A stretch of DNA of 64,000 bases from NCBI RefSeq assembly GCF_900231835.1, contig NZ_OCTN01000001.1, forward strand, positions 372,001-436,000. The letters are read 5' to 3'. Below the pieces are notes generated by a model. That model searched no databases. It worked only from the letters and a program-made list of their open reading frames with translations, and was not told the origin of the DNA. Shown here piece after piece: positions 25,788 through 33,130 of the stretch; the first letter of the stretch is position 1, and every line of letters starts with the position of its first letter. Source of the stretch: Pontivivens marinum. Its GTDB lineage: Bacteria; Pseudomonadota; Alphaproteobacteria; Rhodobacterales; Rhodobacteraceae. A program made the translations under genes and the position numbers.

Positions 25788-27107
25788 TCAAGCATCAGGC
25801 AACATCTGGTGCCCCTTCGCAGGCATCATCGGGCGACCGGCGACGTAAACCTGACGCACGGCGCGATCATCGCCCAGCATGATTGTGGGGAACAACGCCC
25901 CCCAAATGTCATCGGCTCGCGCGGCGCGTTGTGCAATCACGGGGGTTGAGCTGAGGTCCAGAACCGTGATGTCCGCCTCGCGCCCCGCAACCAGATTGCC
26001 GACCTTATCCCCGATGCGCAACGTATCGGCGGCACCCTGCGTGGCCAGCCACAGCAGTTCGGCAGCATGCAGGCTGTCACCACGCAATTGCCCAACCTCA
26101 TAGGCCGCAGCCATGGTCCGCAACATCGAGAAGCTGGACCCGCCGCCAACATCCGTGGCCAAGCCGATGGGAATGCCCCGCTGCATCAATCCGCGCACAT
26201 CGCATAGGCCCGATCCGATAAAGGTGTTCGAGGTCGGGCAATGCGCCACCCCCGATCCTGTCGCGGCCAGTGCTGTGATCTCACGCTCGGTCAGATAGAT
26301 AGAATGTCCCATGATCGCGCCCGCACCGGTCAAACCGTATTGCTCATAGACGGACAGGTAGTCGGGATGATCGGGGTAAAGTTCCTTCATCCACTGGATT
26401 TCCTCACGCTGCTCGCTCAGATGCGTTTGCATGGCACAGGTCGGGCTTTCGGCCCATAGCGCCCCCGCCGCCTGCAATTGCGCGGGGGTTGAGGTCGGGG
26501 CAAAACGCGGCGTGATCGCATAACCCAACCGGTCTACACCGTGCCATTTTTCCAGCAGCGCCTTGGACTGGTCATATCCCGTTTGCGCCGTATCGCGCAG
26601 CCCCTCGGGCGCGTTGCGATCCATCATCACCTTGCCGCCGATCATCCGCATCCCGCGCGCCTGCGCAGCGGTAAAGTAAGCGTCCACGCTCTCAGGATGG
26701 ATGGTGCAGAAACTCGCCGCACTGGTGATGCCATTGGCCAGCGAGAAATCGAAATACATCCCCGCGATCAGTTGCGCATGATCCGCATCGCCGAACCGCA
26801 TTTCCTCGGGGAAGGTATATGTCTCCAGCCAATCGATCAGGCGTTTGCCCCAACTGGCGATGATTCCCGTCTGTGGATAGTGCACGTGCGAATCGACGAA
26901 TCCGGCAATCAACAACGCATCGCCATGATCCACGACCGTGCAATCCACATGCCGCGCGCGCAGATCGGATGCATCACCAACCTCCACGATCATCCCGTCG
27001 CGCAGCAGGATCGCACCGGTGGAATGGTGACGCACAGCGCCCAATCCAGCGGTAAACGGGTTGTCGTCAAAGCTCAGGGTCTGGCCCAGGAGGAGCGTGG
27101 TGGCCAT
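25788..27107 (-). CDS. guaD: Guanine deaminase
   Basis: A 439-residue zinc amidohydrolase that converts guanine to xanthine. Metal ligands lie in FVDSHVHYPQTG, and the motif WLETYTFPEEMRF is diagnostic of guanine deaminase. HLSEQREEIQWMKELYP carries the second histidine and the substrate-side residues; MGHSIYLTEREI and CPTSNTFIGSGLCDV follow, then GLATDVGGGSSFSML with the catalytic Asp. No other purine-catabolism gene is beside it. It lies between gatC and a cold-shock gene on the same strand and is separated from the latter by a terminator. Confidence 0.95.
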   Translation of the reverse strand: MATTLLLGQTLSFDDNPFTAGLGAVRHHSTGAILLRDGMIVEVGDASDLRARHVDCTVVDHGDALLIAGFVDSHVHYPQTGIIASWGKRLIDWLETYTFPEEMRFGDADHAQLIAGMYFDFSLANGITSAASFCTIHPESVDAYFTAAQARGMRMIGGKVMMDRNAPEGLRDTAQTGYDQSKALLEKWHGVDRLGYAITPRFAPTSTPAQLQAAGALWAESPTCAMQTHLSEQREEIQWMKELYPDHPDYLSVYEQYGLTGAGAIMGHSIYLTEREITALAATGSGVAHCPTSNTFIGSGLCDVRGLMQRGIPIGLATDVGGGSSFSMLRTMAAAYEVGQLRGDSLHAAELLWLATQGAADTLRIGDKVGNLVAGREADITVLDLSSTPVIAQRAARADDIWGALFPTIMLGDDRAVRQVYVAGRPMMPAKGHQMLPDA

Positions 27108-27200
27108 CGTCAGGTATCCATTCGTAAATTACACCCATCCAGATAGGACAGTTTCGGGGTGAAGTCCCGCTCCGATCTGCGGTCCGATACCAGCCATAAA

Positions 27201-27226
27201 AAAGGGGCACCCGCAGGCACCCCTTT
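27201..27226 (-). terminator. Intrinsic terminator of the cold-shock gene
   Basis: Arms AAAGGGG (27201-27207) and CCCCTTT (27220-27226). Read on the minus strand, the stem is followed by a run of six T. It separates the cold-shock gene from guaD. Confidence 0.75.
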
Positions 27227-27249
27227 GAATTTCGGTAATGTGGAGTGCG

Positions 27250-27453
27250 TTAAACGACCAGGTCGCCCGCGCTCTTGCGGCCATCACGACCGTCGATCAA
27301 TTCATACTCGATCGGTTGATTGTCCTGCAGAGACTGTAGTCCAGCTTGTTGAACAGCGGAGATGTGGACGAAAATGTCCTTTCCGCCGTCATCCGGTTGA
27401 ATGAATCCATAACCCTTTTCAGAGTTGAACCACTTGACGATACCTTTGGCCAT
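27250..27453 (-). CDS. Cold-shock family protein (CspA-type)
   Basis: A 67-residue single OB-fold nucleic-acid-binding protein. RNP1 is KGYGFIQP and RNP2 is DIFVHISAV; MAKGIVKWFNSEKGYGFI is the universal opening. Aromatic residues of the RNA-binding face are present. AAGGA lies before the ATG. The upstream region to 27700 (247 bases) is shared with the divergent TerC gene and contains no other gene; a long leader is usual for this family, but I cannot define its structure. Confidence 0.95.
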   Translation of the reverse strand: MAKGIVKWFNSEKGYGFIQPDDGGKDIFVHISAVQQAGLQSLQDNQPIEYELIDGRDGRKSAGDLVV

Positions 27454-27700
27454 TACTGACGGTCCTTAGAGTAGTGTGGTAGGGCAACGTGCCCTGCCTT
27501 CGCTTTCCCCTCAACCGCCCCGGCACGCCAATGACGCGCTGAATAGTCTTCAGGGTACTGGGAATGTAGCTGAAAACAGGCCTTCGTTCAACGCAAGCAT
27601 AATTTTTCCAAAGCAAAACTTTGACTACCCTGTGCTAAATTGTAGAACCCAACCCAATTGCAAAGCGAAGCCGGTGAGGCTTACGAAATAAGGTAGCGTC

Positions 27701-28525
27701 ATGGAATTGCTCACACTCGAAAACCTCGGCACCCTGGTGATGCTGATCTTCCTTCAGGCCGTATTGGGCTTTGATAACCTGCTCTATATCTCCATCGAAT
27801 CGCAGCGTGCGCCGATCGCGGATCAGGCCCGCGTGCGCCGCTGGGGTATTCTGATCGCCATTGCACTGCGCATCATCCTGCTCTTCGTGATGATCCAATT
27901 GCTGCAAACCCTGTCCCAAACATTGTTCAGCCTGAATTTTGAGGGGATCATCACCGGCGAGTTCACCTTTGCCACTCTGGTCTTCCTGTTTGGTGGCGGC
28001 TTCATCATGTACACAGCGGTCAAGGAAATCGCGCACCTGCTGGCGATGGACCACCTTGGCCACGGGGTGGAGAGCAAGCAGCGCCGCTCCGCGGCCTCTG
28101 TCATTGCGATGATCGTGTTCATGAACCTGATCTTCAGCTTTGATTCGATCCTGTCCGCCATTGCGATCACAACCGTCTTCCCGATCCTCGCCATTGCGAT
28201 CCTGCTCTCGGGTCTGGCCATGCTGCTGCTGGCCGACACCGTGTCCGAATTCATCGAGAAGAACCGCATGTACGAGGTTCTGGGCCTGATGGTCCTGCTG
28301 ATCGTCGGTGTGGTTCTGTTGGGTGAGGGCGGACATCAGGCGCATATGAAACTGTTCGGCTACGAGGTTCTGGCCATGTCCAAATCCACCTTCTACTTCT
28401 CGATCGTGGTGCTGTTCGTCGTACAGGTCCTGCAAACCGGCTATCGGCGCAAACTGGAGGCCGTACGTGCGCATCGCCGCACACAAACTTCGCCAGAACA
28501 TGTTAGTAATGGCCCTGCGCAGTAG
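27701..28525 (+). CDS. TerC family integral membrane protein, first gene of the XpaC-TelA cluster
   Basis: A 274-residue membrane protein with about seven to eight hydrophobic segments and the two TerC motifs LQAVLGFDNLLYISIESQ and NLIFSFDSILSAIAI, each with a buried Asp. It is clearly divergent from the TerC at 18713 (shorter His-poor loop, extended C-terminus). It is followed on the same strand by the 30-residue peptide gene 56 bases later and then by tightly spaced XpaC, TelA, SPFH and zinc-ribbon genes up to a terminator at 33077. In established work TerC links to TelA and XpaC families in metal- and envelope-stress systems; a role in that complex is inferred from position. Confidence 0.9.
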   Translation: MELLTLENLGTLVMLIFLQAVLGFDNLLYISIESQRAPIADQARVRRWGILIAIALRIILLFVMIQLLQTLSQTLFSLNFEGIITGEFTFATLVFLFGGGFIMYTAVKEIAHLLAMDHLGHGVESKQRRSAASVIAMIVFMNLIFSFDSILSAIAITTVFPILAIAILLSGLAMLLLADTVSEFIEKNRMYEVLGLMVLLIVGVVLLGEGGHQAHMKLFGYEVLAMSKSTFYFSIVVLFVVQVLQTGYRRKLEAVRAHRRTQTSPEHVSNGPAQ

Positions 28526-28581
28526 CGATCAGACCTCTGAGTGCCTATAATAATGCGAACGGATTAAATCAGGAGCATCAT

Positions 28582-28674
28582 ATGGGACGAGGCAACATTG
28601 GACGCGTGGCCACCGCAATACTGGTGGTCGTCGTCGCCGTCGTCGCGTTCAAGGCATTCGGAGGGCCAATCTGA
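28582..28674 (+). CDS. 30-residue single-span membrane peptide, translationally coupled to xpaC
   Basis: ATG at 28582 with AGGAG 6 bases upstream opens a 30-codon frame ending TGA at 28672-28674. The sequence is MGRGNIGRVATAILVV followed by VVAVVAFKAFGGPI: a short basic N-terminus, then about 17 strongly hydrophobic residues, then a basic/Gly-Pro tail. The stop TGA shares its last base with the ATG of the next gene, and a second ribosome-binding stretch (GGAGGG) sits inside the peptide's last codons, so translation should be coupled. It is not a member of a family known to me. The clean ribosome site and overlap argue that it is real. Confidence 0.75.
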   Translation: MGRGNIGRVATAILVVVVAVVAFKAFGGPI

Positions 28675-29615
28675 TGGCCCGTCGTTTTGGCGGGCAGTTC
28701 AGCAATGGCGGCGCGACCGACGCGCCCCAATCTCCGCAAAATCGGGCCTCACAAAATCAGGCCCCGCAAAAATCAGCATGGTCCGGCCGGACCGTGCAAC
28801 GCTGGACCGGACGCCTGACACTGGTTTCGGTCGCGGCATTCCCGATGTTGGCCGCAGGCTTGCTTGAGCTTGGCTCGGGCGATGCATTGCAAGCGGTGGG
28901 CGAACTGGCCGCCTTTGCCGCAATGGCTGGCGGCGTCTGGCTAACCCGTGAGGGGCTAAAGGCCGAGGACGCCTATGCCGCCCGCACCGTCGCCCATGCC
29001 CCCCGTGCCCCGCGCAAAATTGCAGGTGCTGTTGCCATGGGCATCGGCGTCGCATTGGGTGCGGCTGTGGGATGGGAACTCGGTGTAGTGCAGGGCGCCG
29101 TCTATGGCGTTGTCGCGGCCACCGCACATGTCGCCGCATTTGGTCTGGACCCGATGCGGGCCAAGGGCAGCTCGGACATTTCCGATTTCGACCGCGACCG
29201 CGTTGCCGGTGCCGTGGACAAGGCGGAAGCCCTGCTCGCCGACCTAATCGCACAGGCCAGCCGCATCCGTGACCGCAACGTCGCCGCGCGTGTCGACAGC
29301 TTTGCCGCCGCCGCCCGCGATATGTTCCGCCGGATTGAGGAAGACCCCCGTGATCTGGCCGGTGCCCGCCGCTACCTTGGAGTGTACCTGTCAGGCGCAC
29401 GGGATGCGACAGCGCAATTCGCAGACCTGTGGGCACGCGCCCCTGAAACAGCGGCGCGTCAGGATTACCTCGCCCTGCTTGATGATCTCGAGATGCGCTT
29501 TAACGCAAAAAGTGCCACCTTGATTGAAAATGACCGCTCTGCCCTCGACATCGAAATCGAGGTGCTGCGCGACCGACTGCAACAAGAGGGCGTCCGCCCT
29601 AGAAAGATGGAGTGA
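28674..29615 (+). CDS. XpaC-like membrane protein (5-bromo-4-chloroindolyl phosphate hydrolysis family)
   Basis: A 313-residue protein. Residues 1-40 are polar and Gln-rich (SQNQAPQKSAWSG); two hydrophobic pairs follow (LTLVSVAAFPMLAAGLLEL with AFAAMAGGVWLT, and IAGAVAMGIGVALGAAVGWELG with GAVYGVVAATAHVAAFGL). The cytoplasmic C-terminal half is helical (VDKAEALLADLIAQASRIRDRNVAARVDSFAAAARDMFRRIEEDPRDLAGARRYLGVYL), matching the XpaC domain. The name reflects a phenotype in Bacillus, not a known reaction. XpaC genes are commonly beside TelA, as here: telA starts 4 bases after this stop. Confidence 0.85.
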   Translation: MARRFGGQFSNGGATDAPQSPQNRASQNQAPQKSAWSGRTVQRWTGRLTLVSVAAFPMLAAGLLELGSGDALQAVGELAAFAAMAGGVWLTREGLKAEDAYAARTVAHAPRAPRKIAGAVAMGIGVALGAAVGWELGVVQGAVYGVVAATAHVAAFGLDPMRAKGSSDISDFDRDRVAGAVDKAEALLADLIAQASRIRDRNVAARVDSFAAAARDMFRRIEEDPRDLAGARRYLGVYLSGARDATAQFADLWARAPETAARQDYLALLDDLEMRFNAKSATLIENDRSALDIEIEVLRDRLQQEGVRPRKME

Positions 29616-29618
29616 ACC

Positions 29619-30797
29619 ATGCCTTCCGAGACCATCCGCACCAAAGCCGAGACCGCATTGCGCGAGGCAGAGATCGTCACCTCTACCCTGCTGCCCGAGC
29701 CCACGGACGCCAATCTGCCCGTCGTTGCCGGTTCCGTGCCACAGGATCAGATCGACACCCGCGTGGCGGAGCTGGACATGGAGGACACACAGTCCATCAT
29801 CCGCTTCGGTTCAGGCGCGCAATCCGAATTGCAGGTCATCTCGCAGCAAATGCTGGCAGGCGTGCGCAACAAGGATATCGGCCCCGCCGGCAATTCCCTG
29901 CGCGACATGGTATCCTCGCTGCGCGGGTTTTCCGCCGCAGAACTGGACCCGAACGCGGAGCGTAGCTGGTGGCAAAAACTGCTGGGCCGCGCCGCGCCAC
30001 TCGCCAACTTCACCGCGAAGTTCGAGGAAGTGCAGGGCCAGATCGACCGCATCACCGATGAGCTGCTGGAGCATGAGCATACCCTGCTCAAGGACATCAA
30101 ATCGCTCGACCTGCTCTATGAAAAGACCCTCGATTTCTATGACGAGCTTGCGCTGTACATCGCGGCTGGTGAGGCAAAGCTGGCCGATCTGGACGCCAAC
30201 GACATCCCCGCCAAGGTTGCCGCCGTTGAGGCAGCACCCGAGGATCAGGGCGTGATGAAGGCGCAGGAGCTGCGCGACCTACGCGCCGCCCGTGATGATC
30301 TGGAACGCCGCGTCCACGACCTGAAACTGACCCGTCAGGTGACGATGCAATCGCTGCCCTCGATCCGCCTGGTTCAGGAAAACGACAAGAGCTTGGTGAC
30401 AAAAATCAACTCAACCCTCGTGAACACCGTGCCCCTGTGGGAAAACCAGTTGGCACAGGGCATCGCCATCCATCGCAGCCGCGAGGCCGCAACCGTTGTG
30501 CGCGATGCAAACGATCTGACCAACGATCTGCTGCGCCAGAACGCCGAAAACCTGCAAACCGCCAACCGCGAAATCCGCACGGAAATGGAACGCGGCGTCT
30601 TCGACATCGACGCGGTCAAGGATGCAAACCAGCGCCTGATCGACACAATTCAGGAGAGCCTGCAAATCGCGGATGAGGGTAAGGCAAAACGCGCCGCCGC
30701 CGAGGTAGAGCTGCAATCCATGGAGCAAAAGCTCAAGGAAACGCTGGCCAGCGCCAAGGCAGCAAACGTAGCACAACCGGTTACCGATCAGGTTTAA
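29619..30797 (+). CDS. TelA/KlaA family toxic anion resistance protein
   Basis: A 392-residue, almost wholly helical cytoplasmic protein with no membrane segment. Family landmarks: QSIIRFGSGAQSELQVISQQMLAGVRNKDIGPAGNSLRDMVSSLRGF near the N-terminus, then KLLGRAAPLANFTAKFEEVQGQIDRITDELLEHEHTLLKDIKSLDLLYEKTLDFYDELALYIAAGE, and the C-terminal LTRQVTMQSLPSIRLVQENDKSLVTKINSTLVNTVPLWENQLA. These long heptad-bearing helices suggest coiled-coil assembly. TelA proteins are linked to tellurite and envelope-stress resistance, mechanism unsettled. GGAG before the ATG; a GC-rich hairpin follows the gene at 30810-30835. Confidence 0.92.
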   Translation: MPSETIRTKAETALREAEIVTSTLLPEPTDANLPVVAGSVPQDQIDTRVAELDMEDTQSIIRFGSGAQSELQVISQQMLAGVRNKDIGPAGNSLRDMVSSLRGFSAAELDPNAERSWWQKLLGRAAPLANFTAKFEEVQGQIDRITDELLEHEHTLLKDIKSLDLLYEKTLDFYDELALYIAAGEAKLADLDANDIPAKVAAVEAAPEDQGVMKAQELRDLRAARDDLERRVHDLKLTRQVTMQSLPSIRLVQENDKSLVTKINSTLVNTVPLWENQLAQGIAIHRSREAATVVRDANDLTNDLLRQNAENLQTANREIRTEMERGVFDIDAVKDANQRLIDTIQESLQIADEGKAKRAAAEVELQSMEQKLKETLASAKAANVAQPVTDQV

Positions 30798-30809
30798 CCC
30801 ACGCACGTC

Positions 30810-30835
30810 CCCTCCCTCGCACCAACGGGGGAGGG
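30810..30835 (+). other. Intercistronic hairpin between telA and the SPFH gene
   Basis: Arms CCCTCCCTCG (30810-30819) and CGGGGGAGGG (30826-30835) pair with one G-U and a six-base loop. There is no T run, so it may stabilise or process the mRNA or attenuate it rather than terminate it fully. A fresh AAGGAG then serves the next gene. Confidence 0.55.
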
Positions 30836-30872
30836 TTAGGAAGGGGGCCCCGCGCCCCACAAGGAGAACCCA

Positions 30873-31985
30873 ATGCCCATTTTCGACTTCCTGCGCGGCG
30901 AATTTATCGACGTCATTCACTGGACCGAGGATAACCGCGACAAAATGGTCCACCGCTTCGAGCGTGAAGGCCATGCCATCAAATACGGCGCGAAACTGAC
31001 CGTGCGTGAGGGGCAAGCCGCCGTTTTCGTGCACGAAGGCCAGATCGCAGACGTGTTCGCACCGGGCCTGTATATGCTCGAAACGAACAACATGCCGATC
31101 ATGACGACGTTGCAGCACTGGGACCACGCCTTCCAGTCGCCGTTCAAGTCCGAGATCTACTTCGTTTCCACCACACGGTTCACCGACCTGAAATGGGGTA
31201 CAAAAAACCCGATCATGTGTCGTGACCCCGAATTCGGCCCCGTTCGCCTGCGCGCATTCGGCACCTATACTGTCCGCATCACGGATCCTGCGAAATTCAT
31301 GCAGGAAATCGTGGGCACCGACGGTGAATTCACCACGGCTGAGATCACATATCAGTTGCGAAATATCATCGTGTCCCGCTTCTCGACCGCGATTGCGGGT
31401 TCGGGAATTCCCGTGCTGGATATGGCGGCGAATACCGATGATCTGGCGAAATTCGTGGCCGCGAAAATCGCGCCTGAAATCGCAGAATACGGCATCGAAT
31501 TGCCGATGCTGATGATCGAGAACATCTCGCTGCCCGCCGCAGTGGAGCAAGCAATGGACCGCCGCACCTCCATGGGCGTTGTCGGCGATCTGGGCCGCTA
31601 CACGCAGTTTCAGGCAGCCGAGGCAATGGCAGAGGCCGCGAAAAACCCCGGTGGCGGTATGGGCGCAGGGCTCGGCATGGGAATGGGCATGGCGATGGCG
31701 CAAAACGGCCCATGGGGCAGCGCACCAGCCGCAGCCGCTCCTGCCGCAGCCGCACCACCCCCACCACCACCGGTCGAGCACGTTTGGCACATCGCCGAAA
31801 ACGGCGCGACCCACGGCCCCTACTCCAAGGCACGCCTTGGCCGCATGGTACAGGAGGGCGGACTGACCCGCGACACCCTCGTCTGGACTGCTGGCGCTGC
31901 GGGCTGGACCAAGGCAGGCGACATTCAGGAGCTGGCGCAACTCTTTACCGTCATGCCACCGCCGCCCCCACCGCCGGGCGTTTAA
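30873..31985 (+). CDS. SPFH-domain protein (YdjI-like) with C-terminal GYF_2 domain and poly-Pro tracts
   Basis: A 370-residue cytoplasmic protein. Residues 1 to about 245 are an SPFH/virion-core-like domain: FLRGEFIDVIHWTEDNRDKMVHRF, LTVREGQAAVFVHEGQIADVFAPGLYML, and FGTYTVRITDPAKFMQEIVGTDGEFTTAEIT. A Gly/Met-rich linker (GGGMGAGLGMGMGMAMAQNG) and an Ala/Pro stretch ending in six prolines lead to a GYF_2 (DUF4339) domain, VWHIAENGATHGPYSKARLGRMVQEGGLTRDTLVW, and a terminal tract of seven prolines. In Bacillus the SPFH protein YdjI recruits the stress protein PspA to the membrane; here no PspA is present. Next gene starts 4 bases later. Confidence 0.88.
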   Translation: MPIFDFLRGEFIDVIHWTEDNRDKMVHRFEREGHAIKYGAKLTVREGQAAVFVHEGQIADVFAPGLYMLETNNMPIMTTLQHWDHAFQSPFKSEIYFVSTTRFTDLKWGTKNPIMCRDPEFGPVRLRAFGTYTVRITDPAKFMQEIVGTDGEFTTAEITYQLRNIIVSRFSTAIAGSGIPVLDMAANTDDLAKFVAAKIAPEIAEYGIELPMLMIENISLPAAVEQAMDRRTSMGVVGDLGRYTQFQAAEAMAEAAKNPGGGMGAGLGMGMGMAMAQNGPWGSAPAAAAPAAAAPPPPPPVEHVWHIAENGATHGPYSKARLGRMVQEGGLTRDTLVWTAGAAGWTKAGDIQELAQLFTVMPPPPPPPGV

Positions 31986-31988
31986 TCC

Positions 31989-33056
31989 ATGGGTGAGCTT
32001 GAGACCCACCGCTTCCCCTGCGGGACGTGCGGTTCCGACCTGCGTTTCGCACCGGGCGAGCGGTTATTGCGCTGCGATCATTGCGGCGCGACCGAGGGGA
32101 TGCCCGCCGCATCGCCATGGGATCGATCAGCCGTCGCGGAAAACGATATCCGCGGCGCGCTAGCCACCACGGCAGAGCCGGAGATGGAGGAAACCCGCGT
32201 TGTCCAGTGCACCTCCTGCGGCGCGCAGGTTGAGTTTGATCCGAATGAACACGCGGCGGAGTGCCCCTTCTGCGCCTCGCCCATGGTCACCGGAACCGGC
32301 ATAAACCGCCACATCAAACCACGCGGCATCCTGCCCTTTGATATCGATCAGGGTGGCGGGCAGAATGCGATGCAGAAATGGCTGCGCGGGCTATGGTTTG
32401 CCCCGAATGCGCTGAAAAAATATGCGCGCTCGGATCACAAATTACAGGGCATCTACCTGCCCTACTGGACCTTCGACGCGCAGACGGAAACCGATTATCG
32501 CGGTCAGCGCGGAACCAAGCACAAACGCACCGTTAGTGATGGGAAGAAGCAAACCACGATCCGCTGGCGACCGGTCAGCGGGCATGTCTCACACTTCTTT
32601 GACGATGTGCTGGTGACAGGCTCCCGTACCTTGCCCGAGAATCAGATCCGCAAAATCTCGCATTTCGATCTGTCCGCCCTGGAACCCTATCGCCCGCAAT
32701 TCCTCGCCGGTTTTAGGGCCGAGGCCTATTCCATCGATGTGGTTGAGGCGAAAACCCTCGCCGAGCAAATGATCGACGGTGAGGTCCAAACCCTTATCAA
32801 ACGCGATATCGGCGGTGACCGGCAGCGGATCGACGATATGCAGGTCACGCTATCGGATGTGACCTATAAGCATATCCTCGTGCCCGTCTGGATCGCCGCC
32901 TATCGGTTCCGCGGTAAAAGTTATCGTTTTGTCGTCAATGCACGTACCGGCGCCGTCACCGGTGAGCGTCCATGGTCGCCGGTCAAGATCGCTATCGCGG
33001 TTGTGCTGGGTGCCATTGCTGCCGGTATTGTCGCCTTTATCAGCGCCAACAGCTAA
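31989..33056 (+). CDS. Double zinc-ribbon membrane-anchored protein (YdjG/TFIIB-type zinc finger)
   Basis: A 355-residue protein with two N-terminal zinc ribbons: CGTCGSDLRF...RCDHCGATEG (about residues 10-36) and CTSCGAQVEF...CPFCASPMV (about 74-100). A central domain follows (KWLRGLWFAPNALKKYARSDHKLQGIYLPYWTFDAQTETDYRGQRGTKH, ALEPYRPQFLAGFRAEAYSIDVVEAKTLAE), and a C-terminal membrane segment (IAIAVVLGAIAAGIVAFISA) anchors it tail-first. It resembles Bacillus YdjG-type proteins found with SPFH proteins. Last gene of the cluster, 3 bases after the SPFH stop, and closed by a strong terminator. Confidence 0.85.
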   Translation: MGELETHRFPCGTCGSDLRFAPGERLLRCDHCGATEGMPAASPWDRSAVAENDIRGALATTAEPEMEETRVVQCTSCGAQVEFDPNEHAAECPFCASPMVTGTGINRHIKPRGILPFDIDQGGGQNAMQKWLRGLWFAPNALKKYARSDHKLQGIYLPYWTFDAQTETDYRGQRGTKHKRTVSDGKKQTTIRWRPVSGHVSHFFDDVLVTGSRTLPENQIRKISHFDLSALEPYRPQFLAGFRAEAYSIDVVEAKTLAEQMIDGEVQTLIKRDIGGDRQRIDDMQVTLSDVTYKHILVPVWIAAYRFRGKSYRFVVNARTGAVTGERPWSPVKIAIAVVLGAIAAGIVAFISANS

Positions 33057-33076
33057 AAACCTAAATCACGAAACGA

Positions 33077-33112
33077 AAAAGGGGGCGCAACCGACAGGTT
33101 GCGCCCCCTTTT
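33077..33112. terminator. Strong bidirectional intrinsic terminator
   Basis: AAAA then arms GGGGGCGCAACC (33081-33092) and GGTTGCGCCCCC (33097-33108) with a GACA loop, then TTTT. It ends the zinc-ribbon gene (plus) and the giant adhesin gene (minus). Confidence 0.93.
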
Positions 33113-33130
33113 ATTTGGCTCAAAACCCTA

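Noticed and set aside
27701-33056. Reading the TerC-TelA cluster as an anti-phage island
   Set aside because: Base composition and gene density match the neighbourhood and there is no integrase, repeat or tRNA boundary. Stress-response function is better supported; a defence role would need direct evidence.
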